In this document: positions 9,842 through 20,271 of the stretch, piece after piece | Layout: every line of letters begins with the position of its first letter | Position numbering within the stretch: position 1 is the first letter of the stretch | Assembly (NCBI RefSeq): GCF_008993995.1 | Contig: NZ_BKNN01000006.1 | Location: 1 to 64,000, forward strand | From: Acinetobacter brisouii | GTDB taxonomy: Bacteria > Pseudomonadota > Gammaproteobacteria > Pseudomonadales > Moraxellaceae | Reading direction: 5' to 3' | Length of the DNA stretch: 64,000 nt | Program-made: the position numbers and the translations under genes | Notes under the pieces: generated by a model | Told to the model about the DNA's origin: nothing | The model's database searches: none | Seen by the model: the letters and a program-made list of their open reading frames with translations, nothing else

Positions 9842-10456
9842 ATGGATATGAAGCAGATCTTTTTCCTGCCAGGTGCGTCAGGAAGTACCCAATTTTGGCA
9901 CCCTGTCCAACAAGCACTTGCGGACACCTATCAAAGTCATGTGATTGGCTACCCTGGTTTTGGGCGTACGCCAAGCATTCACAATCTCAATAATTTTGAG
10001 CAGTTGACGGATTACGTCATCAGTCAAATTCAACAGCCTTGTTATCTCGTTGCACAATCTATGGGTGGCGTTTTTGCTGTTGCCGCAGCATTAGCCAAAC
10101 CCGAATTGGTACAAGGATTGGTACTGGCTGCGACATCTGGCGGCATAAACCTTGATCACTTTCATGTTGCAGACTGGCGGCAAATGTATAAAGAAGAGTA
10201 TTTAACTCATCCTGATTGGTTTATCACCACTCAAACCCGTTATGAAGATCAATTACAGCACATTCAGTGCCCAAGCTTATTACTTTGGGGAGAGATCGAC
10301 CCAATTAGTCCTATTGCTGTCGGTGAATATTTACAGCAACAATTAACCCAAGTCGAACTCTATATTATTGCTCAAGGTCAACATCATTTTGCAAAAACAC
10401 ATGCGGATGAGGTCAGTCATCTAATCCGAACATTCCTTGCACGACATGAACAATAG
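9842..10456 (+). CDS. Alpha/beta hydrolase
   Basis: A small 204-residue alpha/beta-hydrolase without signal peptide, therefore cytoplasmic. The HG-like oxyanion region is FFLPGASGSTQFW near residue 10. The nucleophile elbow is AQSMGG with Ser73. The acid is probably the Asp in LLLWGEIDPISP, and the base is a His in GQHHFAKTH. The compact size and the lack of a lid insertion suggest an esterase or MhpC/BioH-like enzyme. The substrate is unknown, and neighbours give no clue. Confidence 0.8.
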   Translation: MDMKQIFFLPGASGSTQFWHPVQQALADTYQSHVIGYPGFGRTPSIHNLNNFEQLTDYVISQIQQPCYLVAQSMGGVFAVAAALAKPELVQGLVLAATSGGINLDHFHVADWRQMYKEEYLTHPDWFITTQTRYEDQLQHIQCPSLLLWGEIDPISPIAVGEYLQQQLTQVELYIIAQGQHHFAKTHADEVSHLIRTFLARHEQ

Positions 10457-10467
10457 CGACCAAAATC

Positions 10468-10500
10468 AAAAAAGCCTGTCATTCTTAGACAGGCTTTTTG
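10468..10500. terminator. Bidirectional terminator, hydrolase / S49 peptidase
   Basis: AAAAAGCCTGTC / GACAGGCTTTTT is a perfect 12-bp stem with a 7-nt loop between convergent genes. It gives T runs in both directions. Confidence 0.9.
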
Positions 10501-10519
10501 ATTAAAAAACTGAATTTAA

Positions 10520-11482
10520 TTAAAGTTTAGGGTCGCGTAACTGGACCAATGATTGGTTGGCTTTCGTCAACATCTCAGTAAATTTATTCAACACTACAGG
10601 CATAAACTGATCAGCAACCTGTGCTGCCTGCAAACCTAACTTTTCACCTAAAGTTGGCTTACGGCGAGTATGAATCAAATAAACATCATGATCTGGAAGT
10701 AATTTTAAAATGACTTCATCTGATGTTTGTAAGGCATCAACCAAGTTCAGTTCTAAAGCGTCCTGACCATACCAGTGTTCACCTGTTGCCACTTTTTCAA
10801 CATTGAGTTTTGGACGGTATTTTTCAACAAAGTGCTTAAATAAAGTATGGGTTTGTTGCAATTCCTGCTCAAACTTATCTTTACCCTCTGGTGTATTTTC
10901 TCCAAACATGGTGACTGTACGTTTGTACTGCCCTGCGGTATAAAGTTCAAAATCGACATGATGTTCGCGCAGTAAACGATTAAAGTTTGGCACCTGCGCA
11001 ACAACACCAATTGACCCAACAATGGCAAATGGCGCTGCAATAATTTCGTTGGCAATACACGCCATCATATAACCGCCACTTGCAGCCACTTTATCAACCA
11101 CAATCGTGACATGAAAACCTGCTTCACGTAGACGGACAAGCTGTGCAGCCGCCAAGCCATAACCATGCACCATACCGCCTGAGCTTTCTAAACGAATCAG
11201 AATACGATCCTGCCCTGCTTTTGCAGTTGACAAAATCAGGGTAATTTCTTCACGTAATGCACTGACCGCAGATGCTTGAACATCACCTTTAAAGTCAATC
11301 ACATAAACTTTTTTATTGTTTTTCTTACGTTGTTTTGCTTCTTTCGCTAACTGCTTGTTAAATTTCAAAAATTCAATTTTTGATGTGGTACTTTGAATAA
11401 TTTTCTTTCTTTGTTCATTCACACGTGCGTTTAAATGGGTCACGTGCATTTCAGCAGGAATTTTGGGCAATTGAAATAACAT
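10520..11482 (-). CDS. sohB: S49 family peptidase (SohB-like)
   Basis: A 320-residue serine protease of the SppA/SohB family. These proteins use a Ser-Lys dyad and cut membrane-embedded or leftover signal peptides. The nucleophile is in VAASGGYMM (Ser135) and the general base is probably Lys187 in YTAGQYKRTV. Also typical are LRLESSGG-type strand residues (IRLESSGGMVHGYG) and GSIGVVAQVPN. Unlike E. coli SohB, the N-terminus is hydrophilic and basic, with no obvious membrane anchor, so its location is uncertain. An alternative start is the Met at residue 12. It is a single gene between two terminator or intergenic regions. Confidence 0.85.
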   Translation of the reverse strand: MLFQLPKIPAEMHVTHLNARVNEQRKKIIQSTTSKIEFLKFNKQLAKEAKQRKKNNKKVYVIDFKGDVQASAVSALREEITLILSTAKAGQDRILIRLESSGGMVHGYGLAAAQLVRLREAGFHVTIVVDKVAASGGYMMACIANEIIAAPFAIVGSIGVVAQVPNFNRLLREHHVDFELYTAGQYKRTVTMFGENTPEGKDKFEQELQQTHTLFKHFVEKYRPKLNVEKVATGEHWYGQDALELNLVDALQTSDEVILKLLPDHDVYLIHTRRKPTLGEKLGLQAAQVADQFMPVVLNKFTEMLTKANQSLVQLRDPKL

Positions 11483-11633
11483 ATCTTCGCCTAATACATA
11501 AAGTTATAAGCTCAAGATGAGGGTTAGCGCATTAAAAATCAATAGCCAAATGATCATGACTACAATTCAATAAAAATCCCCATGCCTGCGCATAGGGATT
11601 TAATCACAATCTATAAAGTCGTTTAGACCAGCA

Positions 11634-12545
11634 TTAACCAAAACGACCTGTAATATAAGCTTCTGTAAGTTGATGATCAGGTTGTGTGAAAACTTTCTCA
11701 GTTGAGTTGACTTCAATCAAATCACCCAAATGGAAATATGCTGTACGATCTGAAACACGCGCAGCTTGTTGCATCGAGTGAGTCACAATCGCAATGGTAT
11801 ATTGATCAGATAATTCTGAAATTAATTCTTCAATTTTTGCTGTTGCAATCGGATCAAGTGCCGAACAAGGCTCATCCATCAAGATCACTTCAGGACTCAC
11901 GGCAATGGTACGTGCAATACAAAGACGTTGTTGCTGACCACCTGACAAACCCGTACCTGATTGTGTTAAACGGTCTTTCACTTCATCCCATAAACCCGCT
12001 TTACGCAAGCTATTTTCAACAATTTCCTCTAAATCATACTTATCACGCGCCAAACCATGTAATTTTGGACCGTATGCCACGTTATCAAAAATTGATTTTG
12101 GAAATGGGTTTGGTTTTTGGAAAACCATACCAACTTGCGCTCGCAGCAAGACCACATCAAGATTTGGATCATAAATATCTTGCTGATCCAGAGTCACTTT
12201 CCCCGTGACACGACAACTGTCAATGGTGTCATTCATACGGTTTAAAGTACGCAAGAAGGTAGACTTACCACAACCCGATGGCCCAATAAAAGCAATCACT
12301 TCATTTTGGTAAATGTTCAGGTCAATCCCTTTAATGGCCTCGGTTTCACCATAATAAACATGAACATTTTCAGTGCTGATTTTGACTTGCTGTGCTGCTT
12401 TTTTCTTTGCATTCTCAGGTTGTTGATCAAACTGTCCAACATGAATATTGATTGGACGATGAGCTGTACCTTCATGTGAAGTATGAGATTCTGGAACCAC
12501 CTGTGTATCCTGCGCTTGGAATGGACTTGTATTTGCTGTATTCAT
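11634..12545 (-). CDS. pstB: Phosphate ABC transporter ATP-binding protein
   Basis: ATPase of the high-affinity phosphate importer PstSCAB, at the inner face of the cytoplasmic membrane. It has 303 residues including an unusually long polar N-terminal extension of about 50. Walker A is GPSGCGKST, the Q-loop region is [14 protein letters not shown] (typical of PstB), the ABC signature is [16 protein letters not shown], and Walker B is [13 protein letters not shown]. It is the last gene of the operon, 13 bp after pstA. phoU, which often follows pstB, is absent here; the next gene is the S49 peptidase. Confidence 0.97.
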   Translation of the reverse strand: MNTANTSPFQAQDTQVVPESHTSHEGTAHRPINIHVGQFDQQPENAKKKAAQQVKISTENVHVYYGETEAIKGIDLNIYQNEVIAFIGPSGCGKSTFLRTLNRMNDTIDSCRVTGKVTLDQQDIYDPNLDVVLLRAQVGMVFQKPNPFPKSIFDNVAYGPKLHGLARDKYDLEEIVENSLRKAGLWDEVKDRLTQSGTGLSGGQQQRLCIARTIAVSPEVILMDEPCSALDPIATAKIEELISELSDQYTIAIVTHSMQQAARVSDRTAYFHLGDLIEVNSTEKVFTQPDHQLTEAYITGRFG

Positions 12546-12558
12546 TTTTTTGCCTCAA

Positions 12559-13950
12559 TTACCAGCGTACTTCAAATTTCTTACGTAACCAAATTGCCAA
12601 ACTGTTTAAGCCGATCATCAAGCCTAACAACACAATAATGGCTGCTGCGGTACGCCCTTCAAAGAAGTTACGCAATTCATTACCCTGCCATAAATAAACT
12701 TGCACAGGTAATGCAGTTGCTTGGTCTAATGGAGTATGTGGAATGTTTGCAACAAAGGCGCTCATTCCGATCAAAAGTAATGGTGCAGTTTCACCCAATG
12801 CGTGAGCAACACCAATAATTGAACCCGTCATAATCCCGGGTAATGCCAATGGCAAAACATGGTGAAAAACGGTTTGTACATTTGATGCGCCTAAGCCCTG
12901 TGCGGCTTGACGAATCGATGGTGGCACCGCTTTTAACGATGCGCGTGTTGTAATAATGACTGTTGGCAAGGTCATTAGACTCAAGACCAAACCACCAACA
13001 AAAGGTGCTGACAAAGGTAAATGCATCCAACCCACAAAAATCGCAGCACCCAATAAACCAAAGACGATCGAAGGAACTGCTGCCAAGTTGTTGATGTTTA
13101 CTTCAATAATGTCAGTGATAATATTTTTCTTAGAAAATTCTTCAAGATAAATTGCACTTGCCACACCAACTGGGATCGAGATAAAGATCACGATTAGCAT
13201 CATGAACAATGAACCCATAAATGCGCCTGCCAAACCGCTGCTTGCTGGTGAACTACGTGAGTCTGTATTGGTAAAGATCTTGAAGTTAAACGTATGCTCA
13301 AGTAAGCCTTGTTTCTCCATACGATCAGCAAGCTTACGCACTTCTGGGCTTAACTGCTGCTGATCATCAGGTAAACTGCGATCAATTTTACCTGTTAACC
13401 AAACATCAATATTAGCATCGGCAAGGAATTTAAGATCAAGCTTCTGACCAATCAGACTGGTATCTTTAAATACCATGTCACGTACACGGAAAGCTTCTGA
13501 ACTGGTGTAGATACTGCGTAGATCATCTTCTTGACCAGCAAGGCTTGGGTCTTTGGCGATCATACCCTTCACAATCAGACTATCCCAGTCCACCATACCC
13601 ATTTTGGTTTGCCAATCGACATAACGCTCTTGATATTGAGCAGGTGATTCATTGGCAGTTTGGATAGGCTTTGGCCCTGCATCAATGATTTTCGGGTCAA
13701 AATAAACAGGTACTGTCAAACTGGTTTGCCAAAATGCAGGCACACCTTTATACAAAATACTGCCAAATAATATCGCAACGAAGCATAGACCCGTAACAAC
13801 CGCAAATAACCCAAAAAAGCGGAAGGTTTTTTCTTTGCGATGGCGCTTTGCCAAAGACTGGGTAATAGTTCTTTTACGTTTTTCACGCAATTCAGCCGCA
13901 GTATTTGGCTCAAATACTGGCTGCTGCGTTGAGGTATTTGTCATACTCAT
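12559..13950 (-). CDS. pstA: Phosphate ABC transporter permease PstA (long form)
   Basis: Membrane subunit of the phosphate importer. At 463 residues it is far longer than the roughly 300 residues of E. coli PstA. After the first membrane segment (about 44-66) there is a large polar insert of about 160 residues, probably periplasmic, as in the DUF3333-bearing long PstA proteins. The transmembrane permease core follows. The EAA-like loop is SIRQAAQGLGASNVQTVFHHVLPLALPGI. The start overlaps the end of pstC by four bases, indicating translational coupling. Confidence 0.95.
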   Translation of the reverse strand: MSMTNTSTQQPVFEPNTAAELREKRKRTITQSLAKRHRKEKTFRFFGLFAVVTGLCFVAILFGSILYKGVPAFWQTSLTVPVYFDPKIIDAGPKPIQTANESPAQYQERYVDWQTKMGMVDWDSLIVKGMIAKDPSLAGQEDDLRSIYTSSEAFRVRDMVFKDTSLIGQKLDLKFLADANIDVWLTGKIDRSLPDDQQQLSPEVRKLADRMEKQGLLEHTFNFKIFTNTDSRSSPASSGLAGAFMGSLFMMLIVIFISIPVGVASAIYLEEFSKKNIITDIIEVNINNLAAVPSIVFGLLGAAIFVGWMHLPLSAPFVGGLVLSLMTLPTVIITTRASLKAVPPSIRQAAQGLGASNVQTVFHHVLPLALPGIMTGSIIGVAHALGETAPLLLIGMSAFVANIPHTPLDQATALPVQVYLWQGNELRNFFEGRTAAAIIVLLGLMIGLNSLAIWLRKKFEVRW

Positions 13951-15326
13951 TCGTATTGCTCACGATATTTACGCACAATGTAGAGCGCAACAACATTAAG
14001 ACCGAGGGTGATTACAAACAGGGTGAGACCCAATGCAAAGGCAACCAATGCTTGTGGACTTGCAAAGTCAGTATCGCCTGTTAATTGCTTCACAATCGTA
14101 ACGGTTACCGTCGATACCGCTTCAAGTGGGTTAACATGTAACAATGGACTATTTCCTGCTGCCAATACCACAATCATAGTTTCCCCAACAGCACGAGAAA
14201 CTGCCAATAAGAATGCACCTGTAATCCCTGGCAATGCAGCTGGAAGAACCACTTGTCGTATGGTTTCAGATTTGGTTGCACCTAAACCCAACGAACCATC
14301 ACGTAAAGCACGTGGAACTTGGGTAATAATGTCATCTGACAAAGATGAGACAAATGGAATAATCATCACCCCCATCACAAAGCCCGCGGTGAGTGCACTG
14401 GTCGCATTAATTTCAACGCCAACTTGATCACCCAAATATTTGAAAAATGGCCCAACCACCATCATGGCAAATACACCATAGACAATCGTTGGAATACCCG
14501 CCAAAATCTCAATGGTTGGTTTTGCCCATGCTCGCAAACGTGGTGAAGCGTATTCAGCTAAATAAATCGCAATCATTAAACCAACAGGAATGGCAACCAA
14601 TAAGGCAATGGCACTGACCATGAGTGTGCCCCACAACAATGGTAATAAACCATAACTGCCTTCTGCATTACCTGTGGTACTAAATCCTGGGTTCCATTCT
14701 GTTCCAAAGAAAAATGCTGCAGGACTGACAAAGTGGAAGAAATGCAAAGCTTCGCTAAGCATTGACATCACAATGCCGATGGTTGTCAAAATTGCAACAC
14801 CTGAACAGAGTGCCAAGCCAATACGAATAACTTTCTCAACACCATTACGGGCACGGTATTTTTGATTAATTCTTTTTTGTGCGAAGATAAGACCTGCCAT
14901 TGCAACACAGATCACAACAGCAAACTTGGCATAATCACCAATTTTTGCCATCTGTGCATATTGTTCTGCCGCTTTCAACTCATACGCTTGTGGCTGATCG
15001 GTCACACCAAATCCTGAAGCGATGGCTTGTACACGATCGAGCAAGACGGTTCTGCTCGCTTCATCAAGACCAGACAAGATCGAACTTGGAACTTGGTTGA
15101 AAACCGCCTGATGTAACAGGACAGGTTCCAAAGCATTCCACAATATAAGAATGATAAATGCAGGAATACCACACCAAATCGCGACAAGTGCGCCATAATA
15201 TCCCGGACGAGAATGCAAACTGACTGAGCTATTGCCTTTCCCTGCCAGTTGACGGCTTTTTTTCAAGCCTAACTGGTATGCAACTGCAACAAAAGCCAGC
15301 AGTACACCCAAAAGAAGCAGATTCAT
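13947..15326 (-). CDS. pstC: Phosphate ABC transporter permease PstC (long form)
   Basis: Partner permease of PstA. At 459 residues it is longer than the E. coli protein (about 320). There is an N-terminal membrane segment and extra hydrophilic sequence between the first two or three helices. The transmembrane core contains ALRDGSLGLGATKSETIRQVVLPAALPGI, the ABC-permease loop that contacts PstB. The ATGA overlap with pstA indicates coupling. It is separated from pstS by 87 bp that contain a hairpin. Confidence 0.95.
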   Translation of the reverse strand: MNLLLLGVLLAFVAVAYQLGLKKSRQLAGKGNSSVSLHSRPGYYGALVAIWCGIPAFIILILWNALEPVLLHQAVFNQVPSSILSGLDEASRTVLLDRVQAIASGFGVTDQPQAYELKAAEQYAQMAKIGDYAKFAVVICVAMAGLIFAQKRINQKYRARNGVEKVIRIGLALCSGVAILTTIGIVMSMLSEALHFFHFVSPAAFFFGTEWNPGFSTTGNAEGSYGLLPLLWGTLMVSAIALLVAIPVGLMIAIYLAEYASPRLRAWAKPTIEILAGIPTIVYGVFAMMVVGPFFKYLGDQVGVEINATSALTAGFVMGVMIIPFVSSLSDDIITQVPRALRDGSLGLGATKSETIRQVVLPAALPGITGAFLLAVSRAVGETMIVVLAAGNSPLLHVNPLEAVSTVTVTIVKQLTGDTDFASPQALVAFALGLTLFVITLGLNVVALYIVRKYREQYE

Positions 15327-15367
15327 CTTATCTCCGCTCGGTTTCCATTTTAATTAAAACGCCCAAG

Positions 15368-15394
15368 GGTCAGTCCAAGAACCTCAGACTGACC
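15368..15394 (-). other. Intercistronic hairpin between pstS and pstC
   Basis: GGTCAGTC / GACTGACC forms a perfect 8-bp stem with an 11-nt loop and no strong T tract. In operons of this kind such hairpins often allow more of the binding-protein mRNA than of the permease mRNA to accumulate. That role is inferred. Confidence 0.55.
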
Positions 15395-15413
15395 TCTTTT
15401 TGAGCACAACCAA

Positions 15414-16451
15414 TTACTTAACAGTTTTACCTGCTTTGAAATCTGCCAATACTTTTGCACGTTCTGCATCAGACATTGCGATCAGACCCGCACGTTCAAG
15501 TTTTGAGCCTTTACCTGAAACACGCTTGTTCAAGAAGAATTCAGTGTATTGTGGTAAACCTTTAATCACTTTGACATGCTCACCTTTTACATAGAAGAAC
15601 AATGGGCGAGATACAGGATATTTACCACTCAAGATGGTTTTTTCGCTTGGTACAACATTGTTTACTGTTGCAACACGAAGTTTGTCACGGTTTTGATCAT
15701 AGAAACCTAGACCAAATACACCCACTGCACTTGGAGAAGTTTTTAAGCGTGCCAATGTTTCTGTGTAGTCACCTGCAATTTCAATCACACGACCATCTTT
15801 ACGGAAAGTTGAACATGCTTTTTTCTGAGCATCTTTATCTAACTTTTTGAAGTAGTCATAAGTTTCACAGCCAGCTTCAACCATTTTTTCTTGGAACACT
15901 TCGCGTGTACCGTGGTTAGATGCAGGAATAACTAAAGTAATCGGTTCATTTGGTAAAGTTGGATCAATTTGATTCCAGCGTGTATATGGGTTTGGAACAA
16001 GCTTACCATTTGAAGGAAGTTTTTCAGCCAGTGCTGCAAACACATGATAAGGCTTTAATTTATATGCTGGCTTTGAGCTGTTTGATGCAAAAACAATACC
16101 GTCATAACCAATTTTGATTTCTTGGATTTTGTTTACACCAGCTTTTTTACATGCTGCAATTTCTGTATCTTTAATTTTACGTGATGCATTTGCGATATCG
16201 ATTGTGTTATCGCCTACACCTTGACAGAACTGTTTTAAACCAGCAGATGAACCACCAGAACCTACAACAGGTGCTTTAAACTGTGGAAAAGTGTGCCCAA
16301 AATCTTCAGCAACAATACTTGCATAAGGAAGTACTGTAGAAGAACCTGCAATTTGAATGGTATCACGTGCAGCATGTGCACCTGTTGCCAAAGTTACCCC
16401 AGAAAAAGCAAATGCCAAGGCAAGGTATTTTTTGCTAAAATTCATTTTCAT
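15414..16451 (-). CDS. pstS: Phosphate ABC transporter substrate-binding protein
   Basis: Periplasmic phosphate-binding protein, 345 residues, with a cleavable signal peptide (MKMNFSKKYLALAFAFSGV..., cleavage after AHA near residue 27). Binding-loop features of the family are IAGSSTVLPYASIVAEDF at the mature N-terminus and VGSGGSSAGLKQFCQG. The alternative start at codon 3 is possible. It is the first gene of the pst operon, directly behind a Pho box, so it is probably induced by phosphate starvation through PhoB. Confidence 0.96.
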   Translation of the reverse strand: MKMNFSKKYLALAFAFSGVTLATGAHAARDTIQIAGSSTVLPYASIVAEDFGHTFPQFKAPVVGSGGSSAGLKQFCQGVGDNTIDIANASRKIKDTEIAACKKAGVNKIQEIKIGYDGIVFASNSSKPAYKLKPYHVFAALAEKLPSNGKLVPNPYTRWNQIDPTLPNEPITLVIPASNHGTREVFQEKMVEAGCETYDYFKKLDKDAQKKACSTFRKDGRVIEIAGDYTETLARLKTSPSAVGVFGLGFYDQNRDKLRVATVNNVVPSEKTILSGKYPVSRPLFFYVKGEHVKVIKGLPQYTEFFLNKRVSGKGSKLERAGLIAMSDAERAKVLADFKAGKTVK

Positions 16452-16528
16452 CTCTCAATTTATGTCAAGAAAGCCGCTGTTTTTCTTGCACGAGTCCGTA
16501 TTTGATAGATGCATTTTGATTTTTTTAT

Positions 16529-16546
16529 GTGACACTTCGATTACAG
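16529..16546 (-). promoter_or_regulatory. Pho box of the pst operon
   Basis: Minus-strand reading is CTGTAAT-CGAA-GTGTCAC, an 18-bp match to the PhoB consensus of two CTGTCAT-like repeats separated by four bases, with only two clear deviations. It lies about 78 bp upstream of the pstS ATG. Confidence 0.75.
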
Positions 16547-16838
16547 CTTTATTACGCTTTAATGATATTTATACAATTAAAATAAAATTTATATAAATCA
16601 AAATATTATGCAATTTAAAATTTATTTTCTTATTCAGTATTTTTTTAAATATGTCACAAAAGGTTCTAAAGTTGGCTTATTTAAATCCAATTTGAGTGCT
16701 TTTATGATTATTTTTAAACCAATAATTGGTGAATTTATAGCAAATCTGTTCAGTATTTATGACTATTGTGTATCGAATGTATCACTGGTCTAACAAGTTA
16801 ATCTCAGCCACTTAAATGGCTTTCAAGACACAAAAAGT

Positions 16839-16868
16839 TAAAAACCGAGCTAATGACTTAGCTCGGTT
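16839..16868 (-). terminator. Terminator of dat-ddc
   Basis: AACCGAGCTAA / TTAGCTCGGTT, an 11-bp perfect stem with a TGAC loop, is followed on the minus strand by a T-rich stretch. It lies 32 bp beyond the ddc stop. Confidence 0.85.
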
Positions 16869-16900
16869 CAATATTCAGCCTTTAAGAATGCTATCTAGAC

Positions 16901-18433
16901 TTAGTCAATCGCTGGAACATAAGTTCCTGCTGCAATCGCATCTTTAATACGATCTGCTTCAGCCAAGACCAATGCAAGTAAGTTCTGAACGTTTTCTAGT
17001 GTTGCTACTGGGCTTAAAGTGGTCATTTTCAATGATTGAACATCACCCACTTTCGTTACACCAATATTTGCCTCACCACGTGCAAACAATTCATCTGCCA
17101 CATTCTGGTTCAAGCTATCCAAGAATTCAGCAGAATAACCTTCAGGCACAACACGGAACAACACAGACGCAAATTGTGGCTCAACCAACAATTCTAGACC
17201 TGCCGTTGCTTGAATATAGTCAGCAACTTCACGTGTCAATTTAACACCGTGATCGATCATTGAACCGTAAAGTTCTTCACCCAATGCTTCAACTGTCATC
17301 CACAATTTCAATGCATCAAAACGACGAGTCGTTTGTAATGATTTAGACACAAGGTTGGGTACACCATGTTCTTCATCATAAGCAGAGTTTAGGTATTCTG
17401 CTTCATAATGCATAAAGCGATAGTTGGCTTCATCTTTCAACAAGAACGCGCCACAGCTAATGCTTTGGAAATAGTGCTTATGGAAATCCAGTGTCACTGA
17501 GTCTGACAATTCAATACCGTCCAGCATTGAACGATAGTCATTAGAAAGAATTAGTGCGCCACCCCAAGCTGCATCGATATGCATCCATGCGCCATACTGA
17601 GTGGTCAGTTCACGGATTTTCTTGAGTGGATCAATTGCACCAGCATCGGTTGTACCTGCTGTTGCAACCACACAAGCCACGATTTTGCCTTCAGCTTGTA
17701 AATGCGCCATGGTTTTTTCAAGCGCATCAACATCCATCTGTGCATTTTCATTCACAGGAACAGTCACAACTGACTGGAAGCCCATGCCCATCATTGCCAT
17801 GTTCTTTTGCACAGAGAAGTGTGCATTTTCAGAACAAATGACTTTGACTTTTTTCAACGCGTCGGCTGGTACGCCATCACGCTGAACAGACCATTCCTGA
17901 CCGTCTTCATTTTTCCAGTTTTTAGCAATACACCAGTCACGTGCAAGCAATACACCCATAAGGTTCGATTGCGTACCACCAGAGGTGAATACCCCTGCCT
18001 GACCTGAGCCATAACCGACTTTTTGACGAAGCCAGTCAATCAACTGAACTTCCATCAATGAACCCGCTGGGCTTTGATCCCAAGAGTCCATTGATTGGTT
18101 GGTTGCATTGATTAACACTTCCGCGATTTGGCTCATCACCATAGTCGGGCAGTGTAAATGTGCTAAAGAATGTGGATGATGGACTTTTAAGCTTTTATTG
18201 AGAAAAAGTTCAACCATACGTTGCAATGAGTCTTGTACACCCAAACCATCTTTTGATGGCTTGAAAGAAATCGCTGCACGCAAATCTTTGATGCTGCCGC
18301 CTGTGTACATTTTATCATTTTGTAACCATGCTGAAACTGCTTTTACAGCTTCACCCATTGCTGACTCATAGTCAGCAATAGATTGTGCATCATTACAAAG
18401 TAGAGCTTTACGATGTTGCGCAAAATCAACCAT
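16901..18433 (-). CDS. ddc: L-2,4-diaminobutyrate decarboxylase
   Basis: PLP-dependent group-II decarboxylase that converts L-2,4-diaminobutyrate to 1,3-diaminopropane. Length is 510 residues, normal for the Acinetobacter enzyme. Visible features are [16 protein letters not shown] (phosphate-binding region) and [14 protein letters not shown] (the PLP-ring aspartate). The internal aldimine lysine lies in [18 protein letters not shown]. It overlaps the upstream dat by one base, so the two are co-translated. The product 1,3-diaminopropane is a major polyamine of Acinetobacter and supports surface motility in A. baumannii. Confidence 0.96.
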   Translation of the reverse strand: MVDFAQHRKALLCNDAQSIADYESAMGEAVKAVSAWLQNDKMYTGGSIKDLRAAISFKPSKDGLGVQDSLQRMVELFLNKSLKVHHPHSLAHLHCPTMVMSQIAEVLINATNQSMDSWDQSPAGSLMEVQLIDWLRQKVGYGSGQAGVFTSGGTQSNLMGVLLARDWCIAKNWKNEDGQEWSVQRDGVPADALKKVKVICSENAHFSVQKNMAMMGMGFQSVVTVPVNENAQMDVDALEKTMAHLQAEGKIVACVVATAGTTDAGAIDPLKKIRELTTQYGAWMHIDAAWGGALILSNDYRSMLDGIELSDSVTLDFHKHYFQSISCGAFLLKDEANYRFMHYEAEYLNSAYDEEHGVPNLVSKSLQTTRRFDALKLWMTVEALGEELYGSMIDHGVKLTREVADYIQATAGLELLVEPQFASVLFRVVPEGYSAEFLDSLNQNVADELFARGEANIGVTKVGDVQSLKMTTLSPVATLENVQNLLALVLAEADRIKDAIAAGTYVPAID

Positions 18434-19806
18434 TAAGCACCTCGAACGGCAACAAGCGCCTCAGCAACTGCTTTCTTGAAGCGTGCAACAACTTCTACAC
18501 ACTCTTCTTGAGTGATGATCAATGGGCAAAGTAAACGAATGACTGTACCGTTACGACCACCTTTTTCTAACAACAATTTGTTGTTAAAGCATGCTGTCTG
18601 AATTGCTGCTGCAAGTTGTGCATCTGCTGGTAAAGAACCCATGTGATCAGCTGCTTTGCGCTCATCTACAATTTCAATACCCACCATCAAACCACGACCA
18701 CGTACGTTACCGATACATGGGAATTCTTGCGCCAATTGTTTAATTTCAGCTTGTAAGAAATCACCGCGTTCTTGGGCATTTTGAGCAAGTTTTTGTTCAG
18801 TAATGGTTTTTAATACCACTAAACCTGTACCCATTGCCAATTGGTTACCACGGAACGTACCCGTGTGACCCGCTGGTTGCCAAGCATCAAATTTACGTTT
18901 AATACCTAATACAGCAAGTGGTAAACCACCGCCAACCGCTTTTGACATAACAACAACATCAGGCTCGATTCCTGCGTATTCGAAGGCAAACATTTTACCT
19001 GAACGTGCGAAACCAGCTTGAACTTCGTCCAAGATTAAAACGATGTTGTGCTTTTCAGTCACTTCACGGATTTTACGTAACCATTTGGTAGGCGCAACAA
19101 CCACACCACCTTCACCTTGAATAGCTTCAAGAATCACAGCTGCTGGCTTAGTTACACCACTTTCCACATCTTCGATGAATTGTTCAAAGTAGTAAGTTAA
19201 TGCATCAACACCCGCTTCACCACCAAGACCAAGTGGGCAACGGTATTCGTGTGGGTATGGCATAAATTGCACGCCAGGCATTAAGTTATTGACTGCATTT
19301 TTTGCACTCAAGTTGCCTGTCATCGCCAATGAACCGTGTGTCATACCATGATAGCCACCAGAGAAGCTGATCACTGTTGAACGGCCAGTATATGTTTTTG
19401 CAAGTTTAATTGCTGCTTCTGTTGCATCTGCACCAGATGGACCACAGAACTGTAAACAATATTCTTCTTTACCGCCTGGCAAATACGCCAATAAAGCTTC
19501 GGTAAATGCATCTTTTAAAGGAGTGGTTAAATCCAAGGTATGTAAAGGAATACCACTTGTCAGTGTGTCCTGAATACTTTGAACAACCGCAGGGTGGTTA
19601 TGACCTAATGCCAATGTCCCTGCACCAGCTAAACAATCAAGGTACTCAGTACCTTCAACATCAGTAACCCAACAACCTTGTGCTTTCGCTATCGCTAACG
19701 GTAATTTACGTGGATAACTACGAACATTCGATTCCATCTGACTTTGGCGAGTCAAATAATATTCGTTAGTAGAATTGGTGGCAGGATTTACAGAAGTAAC
19801 GCTCAT
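18433..19806 (-). CDS. dat: L-2,4-diaminobutyrate:2-ketoglutarate 4-aminotransferase
   Basis: Class-III PLP aminotransferase that makes L-2,4-diaminobutyrate from aspartate semialdehyde with glutamate as amino donor. It has 457 residues. Motifs are [23 protein letters not shown] (cofactor phosphate), [20 protein letters not shown] (aspartate to PLP nitrogen) and [17 protein letters not shown] (Schiff-base lysine). It is the first gene of dat-ddc; the stop/start overlap with ddc makes the pathway assignment firm. A 465-bp gap lies upstream. Confidence 0.96.
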   Translation of the reverse strand: MSVTSVNPATNSTNEYYLTRQSQMESNVRSYPRKLPLAIAKAQGCWVTDVEGTEYLDCLAGAGTLALGHNHPAVVQSIQDTLTSGIPLHTLDLTTPLKDAFTEALLAYLPGGKEEYCLQFCGPSGADATEAAIKLAKTYTGRSTVISFSGGYHGMTHGSLAMTGNLSAKNAVNNLMPGVQFMPYPHEYRCPLGLGGEAGVDALTYYFEQFIEDVESGVTKPAAVILEAIQGEGGVVVAPTKWLRKIREVTEKHNIVLILDEVQAGFARSGKMFAFEYAGIEPDVVVMSKAVGGGLPLAVLGIKRKFDAWQPAGHTGTFRGNQLAMGTGLVVLKTITEQKLAQNAQERGDFLQAEIKQLAQEFPCIGNVRGRGLMVGIEIVDERKAADHMGSLPADAQLAAAIQTACFNNKLLLEKGGRNGTVIRLLCPLIITQEECVEVVARFKKAVAEALVAVRGA

Positions 19807-20271
19807 ATCGAATTACCATCTCTGATATGGGTTGAAAGAAATAAGTCTGGTGACTTGTGGTCCTTTGACTCGGTGCTTGTAGAGTTCTAGTTAGACAAAA
19901 TTTATATCTTTTAACTAGGAGGGCGATAATACCCTTTTTTCTATAAAAATAAAGACCTTTTAGCTCTTTATTTAGCCTAATTTCATTGAAAAAAACATTT
20001 ATCTAATCAATGAGCTTCATTATCATCATACTCCATGACAGAAATAAGAAAATCCATGTATAAAGAAATATTTTTCCATCTTTCAGACAATTGTTTTTAT
20101 AATCAATGACCCAGCATTTAAACCACTGAATTTAAAAAATTTTATAGCCAAACAATAGATACAAAAACCAAAAAAACTATATACAAAGAAGCGACAATTT
20201 CACTTTATATAATCCGTTTTATCCAATTAACATAAATCTGATAACAAACACAGTAAATTCAAGGAACTTTT
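19807..20271. other. dat-SIMPL protein intergenic region
   Basis: A 465-bp, very AT-rich divergent region. A TATAAT at 20208-20213, 59 bp before the SIMPL gene start, is a plausible -10, but no fitting -35 is visible. The dat side must hold its promoter, but I see no clear element. No small gene or RNA is recognised. Confidence 0.5.

Larger units (their letters stand above)
16452..16900. other. pstS-ddc intergenic region
   Basis: A 449-bp AT-rich gap. It contains the Pho box of pstS and, at its far end, the terminator of ddc. A 61-codon plus-strand frame (16608-16793) is hydrophobic and AT-driven, without a convincing ribosome site, and I do not call it. Nothing else is recognisable. Confidence 0.6.

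Noticed and set aside
16608-16793. 61-codon plus-strand frame between pstS and ddc
   Set aside because: Hydrophobic, AT-driven composition, no ribosome site; judged chance.
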